Source of the DNA: Stomoxys calcitrans
Taxonomy: Eukaryota; Arthropoda; Insecta; Diptera; Muscidae
Direction of reading: 5' to 3'
NCBI RefSeq assembly: GCF_963082655.1
Contig: NC_081552.1
Coordinates: 128,931,494-128,995,493, forward strand
Length of the DNA stretch: 64,000 nucleotides
Shown here piece after piece: positions 57,033 to 64,000 of this stretch. Made by a program: the position numbers and the translations under genes. The notes under the pieces are model-generated. The model saw only the letters and a program-made list of their open reading frames with translations. It had not been told where the DNA came from and ran no database searches. The first letter of the stretch is position 1. Every line of letters starts with the position of its first letter.

Positions 57033-57960
57033 GTTGTACCTACAAGCCTCCATCTGCTAAGAAGGTTCCAATTGGTACCAAATTCGGTGAAAAATCATTT
57101 TGTCACCCATCATATATTTGCTAGTCGTACCTACGTTCCAAATTTCAGCCTTTAGCTGCATCGAAAATGTACGAATTGTCAATAGATCATAAAGTAACCC
57201 ACCATATATTTCATAGTTGTACCTACATACCGAATTGCAGACCTCTAGCTCCATTTGTAAAGAAAGTACCATATGGTACCAATTGCGGTACTAAACGTAC
57301 GTTTTCTCCCGCAACATGTACCAGTTTTATATTTTTTTTCAATTTCGTTATTTTGCAGCAGATGTCTTTTGAGTCAAACTTCAAAATTCTTCATGATCCT
57401 ATGTAATGATTCATATATATATATGTATATATATATGTGTCTGGCTCCATTCTGTATGTTTTAGTACCTAAATGAACAATTTTGAAAAACAAATTTCTAC
57501 TCACCCGGTATATACCCTCAAAGTGTAATTGCATCCCAGCGACTATCCATTCGCCCTGTTCAAAGTTCACCAATTTCGTAAATTTTTGGTACTTTTTTAA
57601 AACTCAAATGTACAAACTTTCAATAACTTTTATAGTCACCCAGTTAAGGTCGCGGAAGTGTAACTTAGTTCCAAAATTCAGAGCTCTAACTCAATTTACA
57701 AAAAAAGTACCAAATAGTACCAATTTCGGCGCTTCTGCTACTTTTCCACTTCTGTTACTATATTGCAAATTTTTTTTTAACCAAACCTTATAATTTCCCG
57801 ACGCTCTTTAATTTGAGCCCAAGAAAATTCTTCTAGCCCTAGCCGTTCGCCCTGGTCTAATAGTTTCCATTATCGTACTATTTGGTATTATTTTGTACCT
57901 TGATGTACGAATATAACCTAACTCGGTCTTATCTCGCGCCTCCGATCCAAGCCGTTTGGA
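57033..57960 (+). repeat. Degenerate tandem repeat, family E
   Basis: Recurring text: 'AGTTGTACCTACA', 'CAGACCTCTAGCTCCATTTG', 'AAAGTACCAWATGGTACCAA'. It returns at irregular spacing near 57035, 57125, 57225, 57660 and 57850. Units are strongly diverged and I cannot set a clean period. The frames of 60-110 codons are not protein-like. Confidence 0.5.
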
Positions 57961-57964
57961 CTGG

Positions 57965-58240
57965 GCAGTCACCAGCTAGTTATCAGTCAATCACGCGACA
58001 AAGCATACGCCCGGTAGCTTTGTGTTTCGCTTGAAGAATTCAAACAGCTTGATTTTGAAACAAGTAGCATTGCTTATGGTGTGTATGTTGGGCGGTAGGT
58101 TGTTCCAGAGGCGAACACAATTCACAATGTATTGCCGTTCCGAGATTTGAGTGTCAAAACGAGGTTGAATAAGTTTAAGGCAACGGATTGATCTGGCGAA
58201 TTGCAGATAAGTAATCACTTAACATTCAGTCAGATTGTAA
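57965..58240 (-). pseudogene. LINE reverse transcriptase C-terminus (Jockey/CR1-like)
   Basis: The 75-codon minus frame at 57991-58218 includes 'CVRLWNNLPPNIHTISNATC' and 'FKIKLFEFFKRNTK'. 'RLWNxLPxxI...S...FK..L' is the usual end of Jockey/CR1-type RT proteins. It probably belongs with the minus-strand RT pieces at 60026 and 62141. Confidence 0.7.
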
Positions 58241-58304
58241 ATGACATGTTAAATATTTGTTATGCATATAGTGATATGCAGGCTTGTCGATTTAAAAAAA
58301 AAAA

Positions 58305-59790
58305 AACAAGTAAAAGCGTGCTAAGTTCGGCCGGGCCGAATCTTATATACCCTCCACCATGGATCGCATTTGTGGACTTCTTTTGCCGGCATCTCTTCTT
58401 AGGCAAAAAAGGATATAAGAAAAGAGTTGCTCTGCTATTAAAACGATATCAAGGTATGGTCCGGTTCGGACCATAATAAACACGTTTATTGATGGTCACG
58501 AGAGGATCCGTTGTACAAAATTTCAGGCATATCGGACAATAATTGCGACCTCTAGGGGTCAAGAAGTCAAGATCCCAGATCGGTTTATATGGCAGCTATA
58601 TCAGGTTATGAACCGATTTGAACCATACTTGGCACAGTTGTTGGATATCATAACAAAACACGTCGTGCAAAATTTCATTCAAATCGGATAAGAATTGTGC
58701 CCTCTAGAGGCTCAAGAAGTCAAGACCCAAGATCGGTTTATATGGCAGCTATATCAGGTTATGAACCGATTTGAACCATACTTGGCACAGTTGTTGGATA
58801 TAATAACAAAATACGTCGTGCAAAATTTCATTCAAATCGGATAAGAATTGTGCCCTCTAGAGGCTCAAGAAGTCAAGACCCAAGATCGGTTTATATGGCA
58901 GCTATATCAGGTTATGGACCGATTTGAACCATACTTGGCACAGTTGTTGGATATAATAACAAAATACGTCGTGCAAAATTTCATTTCAATCGGATAAGAA
59001 TTGCGCACTCTAGAGGCTCAAGAAGTCAAGACCCAAGATCGGTTTATATGGCAGCTATATCAGGTTATGAACCGATTTGAACCATACTTGGCACAGTTGT
59101 TGGATATAATAACAAAATACGTCGTGCAAAATTTCTTTTCAATCGGATAAGAATTGCGCCCTCTAGAGGCTCAAGAAGTCAAGACCCAAGATCGGCTTAT
59201 ATGGCTGCTATATCAGGTTATGAACCGATTTGAACCATACTTGGCACAGTTGTTGGATATCATAACAAAACACGTCGTGCAAAATTTCATTCTGATCGGA
59301 TAAGAATTGCGCACTCTAGAGGCTCAAGAAGTCAAGACCCAAGATCGGTTTATATGGCAGCTATATTAGGTTATGAACCGATTTGAACCATACTTGGCAC
59401 AGTTGTTGGATATCGTAACAAAACACATCGTGCAAAATTTCATTCCAATCGGATAAGAATTGCGCACTCTAGAGGCTCAAGAAGTCAAGACCCAAGATCG
59501 GTTTATATGGCAGCTATATCAAAACATGGACCGATATCGCCCGTTTACAATACCAACCGACCTACACTAATAAGAAGTATTTGTGCAAAATTTCAAGCGG
59601 CTAGCTTTACTCCTTCGGAAGTTAGCGTGCTTTCGACAGACAGACGGTCGGACATGGCTAGATCGACATAAAATGTCACGACGATCAAGAATATATATAC
59701 TTTATGGGGTCTCAGACGAATATTTCGAGTAGTTACAAACAGAATGACGAAATTAGTATACCCCCCATCTTATGGTGGAGGGTATAAAAA
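58305..59790 (+). mobile_element. Family A element, copy A10
   Basis: Complete ends with seven unit motifs. Part of the head unit is deleted: 'GGTTCGGACC' joins directly to 'ATAATAAACACG'. Inner units are close to identical at 153 bp. The GGAC tract is almost absent ('CAGACAGACGGTCGGACATG'). Confidence 0.85.
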
Positions 59791-59794
59791 CAAA

Positions 59795-60022
59795 TGCAAA
59801 ATTTGCCCATGAACATTCCACTAAGGAACACGGGCAAACTTCTCACATATCAATGAGTGCAGTTCGATTCAAGTTTAAGCTCAATGATAAGGGGGCTCCT
59901 TTTTATAGCAGAGTCCGAACGGCGTGCCACAGTTCGACACCTCTTCGGAGAGAAGTTTTACATGGCACAGTACCTCACAAATGTTGCCAGCATTAAGAGA
60001 GGAAAACCATCGCTAAAATATT
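59795..60022 (-). mobile_element. tRNA-derived SINE, copy 3, headless
   Basis: It has body and tail only ('GCAAAATTTGCCCATGAAC' at the left). It stops near 60020 before the tRNA-like head, so it is 5'-truncated. It lies four bases from the 3' end of A10. Confidence 0.75.
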
Positions 60023-60025
60023 TTT

Positions 60026-60260
60026 TTTTTATTTATAAAAAACACATCTTGCTATATCGTTGCAAGCACTTTAAGATTTTTGCTGGTGTCTGCATCGCAT
60101 TTTGCAAATATCTTGCATCCATATAATAATGTAGGAGCTAAATAAGTTTTTGTAAGCAGCTTTCTTATGTCAATTCTTGTCTTTTTTAAACCGTTGAGTG
60201 GAGGGGACGTTTTGTTGTTTCGCCTTGCAAAAATTTTCCTGTAACTCGTAATAGGTCATT
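60026..60260 (-). pseudogene. LINE RT thumb fragment (Jockey/CR1-like)
   Basis: Minus-strand text 'IRKLLTKTYLAPTLLYGCKI' and 'FAKCDADTSKNLKVLATI', then a stop. It is the segment that normally lies between the RT palm and the C-terminus. It overlaps the end of the 62141 fragment in alignment, so two related copies may be involved. Confidence 0.65.
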
Positions 60261-60284
60261 ATTTTTGGAAGAAAAATTTAAGTC

Positions 60285-62140
60285 ACTCAACGATAGCTGC
60301 GATAGATTTATCCATTAGGCGGTTGATGATCTGCGACTGTCTCCAGTGAAGTAGCAGATTTAGAGCCCGGGAGTAGGCTTGGAATGGACTCTAAAGACCC
60401 AACAGCTGCGGTGGTGGTAACTCCACCACTAGCCGACAGACGACTGGTCAGCAGGGGTTTTTGACGTAGACACCTGGATCGAGTCTTAAGGACAAGGGCG
60501 AACCTATTCTTACTTCGCATGCCTATAATTTGTCTAGCCCATCGGCCTTTCCTGGCAAACCAACATGCTCTTTAATGGGTTTGAATAATAGAAAACGCAT
60601 CGCTCTCAGGTTTATTGGAGGCTTGGTGCGAAGGCTCTTATTAATGCTCTTACTAAGAGCAAACCTTATAACTGGCTGGCTTCCCTATATATGACACAAG
60701 ATTCAGAAATGCCGCTTCCAAACCTTAAGTCGCTGGTTGAAGCCGCTTCTGTAGGGAAAAAGAGCCTCATTGTAGAAAGTGATGCTAATGCAAGTCACCA
60801 GATATAGGGAAGTTCGGATGTCAACGAAAGGGGTGAGCTGCTTATTGAATATATAATAAGTTGCAATCTGGCGATTTGTAATAAAGGAGAACAGACAGGA
60901 GGTACTAGATATTACCTTTGTATCGGAAAATAAAAGTGAAAGAATATGCGACTGGGATGTGTTTGGTGACCACAGCTTCTCTGATCATCGTTATATTAGT
61001 TTCAGGAAGTGGAAATTACGGAGGATATAGACATAGTGGTCAAGCAGACCACGAAGGCCCTGAATAACTTGCTTGTGTCAGCATGTCCTAGTGCCAAGCC
61101 AAGGGGCAAACAGCGACCGCCATGGTGGACCCCAGAGCTGGTTGGTCTAGGGAAGGACTGCAGAAAACTTCAATAGAGCAAAAGAGATTGAGCTAAGAAA
61201 ATATAAGGGCCAGCTGAGAAAGGCTCAGAAGAAATCCTGGGTAGAATTTTGCAGCTCCGTGGAGGATACATCTGAGGCCTCTAGGCTAAGGAAGATTCTG
61301 TCCTCGAGACCTATTACAGTGGGGCATATTCAAATGTCAATGAATGTATGGAAAATGTCTAGTGAGGAAACACACATTTCCCGGGAAACTCACCAACGGA
61401 TAACGCTGAGCTAGAAGAGGTTGTCACTGGTATGCATTCGTCGGAGCTTATTAGGGAAATTGTATCTGAGCTGAAAATTCTTGAGGCGATATAAAGTTTC
61501 GACTCCAGTCGCCAGGCCCTGATGTATCATCGGTTGAATTACAAGCTGTGTCTGATAGATTGCTTCCTTGACTTAGGCAGATATACTCTTCTTGTATCAG
61601 AATGTCATATATATTTCTGTGGGATGGAGGGACTTGAAAGTCATTTTCATTCCGAAAGCAAGAAAACCTTACCACACGAAGGCGAAAGATTTTCGTCCTA
61701 TTAGTCTGTCATCCTTTATGCTGAAGACTCTTGGCAGGTTGATAGAAACATATCTTAGGAAAAAGATCCCGGGAGATAGCTTGTCGCGGCAGCAGCATGC
61801 ATAATGGCAAATCCACTGAAACAGACCTTCACGACCTAGTCGGCTACTTCAAGGGTTCTCTCGCTGTCAAGGAATATACAATGGTAGCATTTCTTGACGT
61901 TGAAGGTGCTTTCAATAATGTAAAACCGACGTCAATCAGAAGGTGTTCTACATTAGGTTCTCATTTCTTTGAGAACCTGTCAGATTTAGCAAGTTATTGA
62001 TCTTTTTAAATCGATCTGGATGGTTCAACGGAAGAAACGAGAGAGCATCTCCCTTCTTCTGTTCATGTGGTATCACAATGGACGAAAACGTCTAGGTGAG
62101 TCTGATGGCAGTCTGACACTTAAACCTAACCTTACCTAAT
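60285..62140 (+). pseudogene. LOA-type LINE, copy LOA3, with large internal deletions
   Basis: The plus-strand 5' part (60285-60620) carries ORF1 text ('NNRKRIALRFIGGL'). A deletion joins it to the mid-endonuclease near 60640 ('NLITGWLPYI'). It continues through decayed 'GDHSFSDHRYISF' text near 60968-61005 and the linker ('KQRPPWWTPELV' near 61108). The RT start follows, with 'YTMVAFLDVEGAFNNV' (catalytic Asp at 61896-61898). A second deletion joins it to the extreme C-terminus ('LGSHFFENLSDLA') and a tail at 62122-62139 (AAACCTAACCTTACCTAA). It retains both termini but not the coding middle. Confidence 0.8.
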
Positions 62141-62960
62141 CGCCTTATTGCAAAGGGAGTTGACAAGCGAACGGCCCATAAATTTTTCAGCATTCCACGA
62201 ATTTTGCCAACTGTTTCATTAATATGATTCGTCCACGTTTGGCTTGTATTGAAAGGAAGTCCTTGATTTTTGGCAACATGAACACGAGTTACAACAGAGT
62301 TTCCAATTTTAACAGAGAAATCATCAGTTATTGTCACATTTGGTATACATATAAAAATCAGTTTAGTTTTAGATGGATTTTAACTTAATGCATTTTTAAC
62401 ATCCCAAATTTTTATTAAGTTTAAATCAATATTTATATTATCCAAGCAGGTTTGAATACCACTCTTTATGCAGCTTGTGTATAGTTGGGCATCGTCTGCA
62501 TAGATTTGAATTCCACATGTAGAAGTCTCGTCAAGCAACGTCATTTATTTACATTGAGAATAAAAGAGGACCAAGTATAGAGCCTTGAGGTACACCTTTA
62601 AGGACAGAATGGCAGTTTGACCAACTATTGTTACAGAAATCTGACTGTGATCTTTGTTTTAGATACGATCCAACAGTGGGAGGAAGGATATCATATTTTC
62701 ATTCAAGTTTTGACGAAGGTTTTCAATTACATCAATCAGAACAGTGGTACAACTTATTTTTGTTCTTGCCAGTCTGATAATAGATTTTGAGATTTCAGAC
62801 AATGCTCAATTTGGTTAGCCGTTATGCGTTTCAGTGCTTTAGAGAGGTATGGCAAAGTGGCATTAGACGCTACTTATTTTTTGATTTGCGAATGGGTACA
62901 ATTTTTGCCTGTTTCCATACAAGCGGAATCGTGGATTTATTTAAGACAGTGTTTATCAAT
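62141..62960 (-). pseudogene. LINE reverse transcriptase fragment (Jockey/CR1-like)
   Basis: Minus strand, in order: fingers text 'LPYLSKALKRITANQIEHCL', 'GVPQGSILGPLLF' near 62580, the catalytic YADD at 62491-62502 ('IQIYADDAQLYTS'), and 'VHVAKNQGLPFNTSQTWTNH' to 'GKIRGMLKNLWAV' at 62141-62337. Several frameshifts and stops. LOA3 abuts its downstream edge and a Tc1 element abuts its upstream edge. Confidence 0.8.
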
Positions 62961-62963
62961 ATA

Positions 62964-64000
62964 CAGCGGTCAAAAAAAGTATTCATCATTCAATGTTTTT
63001 TTTTAATAAGTCTACAAAAGACAATTGGAATAAAAACATATTAAACTAATGATGCAGTAGTGCTTGTGTGATATATATGTACACAATTTCATTGTTTTTA
63101 AAGAAAAAAATAGTATTTATTGGAACAAAAAGGGCCATTTTACAGCTGAACACAAAAAATTAAACAAAAAAAGTATTCATCATTGCAAAAAAACAAAAAA
63201 ATAAATAACATAATTTAAAAAAATTAATACTTTGTTATTCGACCACCGCGTCTTATAACTTCTTTTAAACGGTTTGACATCGATTGGACTAATTTAGCGG
63301 TTATATTTTGGTCTATATTAGTCCATTCCTCCATTATCACCTGTTGCATTTGACTCTTGCCCAAAGATGTTCAATTGGGTTCAAGTCGGGACTTTGAGGA
63401 GGAGTTTTAATGACTTTGGGGCAGTTATACAGCATCCACATCTTGGTATTTAAAGCAGAATGTTTGGGGTCATTATCTTGATAATATTGAAAGTTATTAC
63501 CAAGCCCAAGTTTTACAGCACTATCTTTTAAATTCCTCTTTAAAATGTCAATGTAATACTTATGATCCATTACTCCATTAATAATTTCAAGATTTCCCGC
63601 TCCTGAAGCCGCCATACACCCCCAAACCATTAAACCACCTCCACCATGTTTTACAGTAGCAACTGTGTTTCGTTCTTCAAGCTCTGTATTTGGTTTTCTG
63701 TACACTATGACCTATCCATCGCACCCAAAAAGATTAAACTTGCTCTCGTCTGCAAAAATGACTGTTTTCCAAAATGATTCGGGCTGTTTTACATACATTT
63801 TTGCGAAGTTTAGCCTTTTCACTCGGTTTATTTTATTTATAAAGGGCTTCTTACGTGCAGTTCTTCCTCTGTAACTATGCCTTTTGAGTGTATTTCGAAT
63901 TGTTTGTGTAGTAACTTCCTTCCCTAAATATTCCATAGTGTTTTTACGAAGAATGGTCGCATTTGTCTTCGGAGTTTTCTGAACTTGCCGCACTAGCCAA
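62964..64000 (-). mobile_element. Tc1-like transposon, cut by the window edge
   Basis: The left end starts CAGCGGTC after a TA at 62962-62963. A 20-bp motif (CAAAAAAAGTATTCATCATT) occurs at 62971-62990 and again at 63165-63184. That is the subterminal direct-repeat layout of IR/DR Tc1 elements. The other end lies beyond 64000. Confidence 0.85.
63224..64000 (-). pseudogene. Tc1-like transposase, nearly intact, 5' end outside window
   Basis: Read on the minus strand from the edge: DNA-binding C-terminal half, then 'VIFADESKFNLFG' (first catalytic Asp), 'YQDNDPKHSA' (second Asp) and 'SPDLNPIEHLW' (Glu), the DD34E pattern of Tc1 enzymes. One in-frame TAG follows 'FGCDG' at about 63710-63712, probably from TGG. 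One frameshift after 'HLWARVK' near 63345 moves the C-terminus into another frame, where 'LVQSMSNRLKEVIRRGG' ends at a TAA at 63224-63226. All catalytic motifs are kept, so this is a recently broken copy. Confidence 0.88.

Overview
This window looks like a gene-poor, transposon-dense stretch of a higher-fly genome, most likely a calyptrate muscid relative. The organism call is an inference. It rests on abundant DINE-1/mini-me-type elements, several RNase H-bearing LINE families, mariner and Tc1 remnants, a tRNA-derived SINE and high AT content. I found no convincing host gene, rRNA, functional tRNA, LTR retroelement or viral remnant. Nearly every open reading frame is a decayed transposon gene or a by-product of tandem repeats.

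The main exception is a complete-looking Transib transposon at 37463-40515. Transib is the superfamily from which RAG1 of V(D)J recombination derives. This copy has a two-exon transposase of 612 residues with a 60-bp in-frame-removable intron, all three DDE residues and a RAG1-like Cys2-His2 set. Both ends carry the CACAGTG heptamer, and the insertion is flanked by a perfect CGGCG target duplication. The left end reads heptamer, 12 bp, ACAAAAATG. The right end reads heptamer, 23 bp, ACAAAATTA. That matches the 12/23 geometry of antigen-receptor recombination signals. The element also holds about 2.5 units of a 153-bp tandem repeat between its gene and its right end. A second, ruined Transib transposase lies at 24331-25310.

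Most of the remaining bulk is four repeat families. Family A (14 copies, 6724 to 59790), family B (641, 13283, 45168) and family D (33466, 48824) are DINE-1-like elements. Each has a terminal hairpin of the TATACCC...GGGTATA type, a TATATATTCTTGATC core and a GTCY-type microsatellite. Their interiors are built from diverged units of about 150 bp that share a TATATGGnAGCTATATC motif. The Transib tandem repeat is built from the same unit. Family C (8591, 15694, 19880, 36395, 42825) is an unclassified repeat with a GC-rich start and about 131-bp inner units; the Transib sits inside one copy.

Region by region: 1-6.4 kb holds family B and a decayed LOA-type LINE (minus). 6.7-17.9 kb holds families A, C and B and an RNase H LINE. 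18.3-25.3 kb holds an inverted RNase H LINE, a C element split by an A copy, a SINE and the Transib pseudogene. 25.8-36.4 kb holds A copies, two mariner-like remnants, a SINE, a D element, two abutting hairpins and an RTE-like LINE. 36.4-46.4 kb holds the C element with the Transib, then A, C and B copies. 47.5-52.7 kb holds LINE fragments with a fold-back mariner nested in one. 52.7-56.9 kb is three A copies head to tail. 57-64 kb holds a degenerate repeat, LINE fragments, an A copy, a SINE, a deleted LOA element and a Tc1 element that runs off the right edge.
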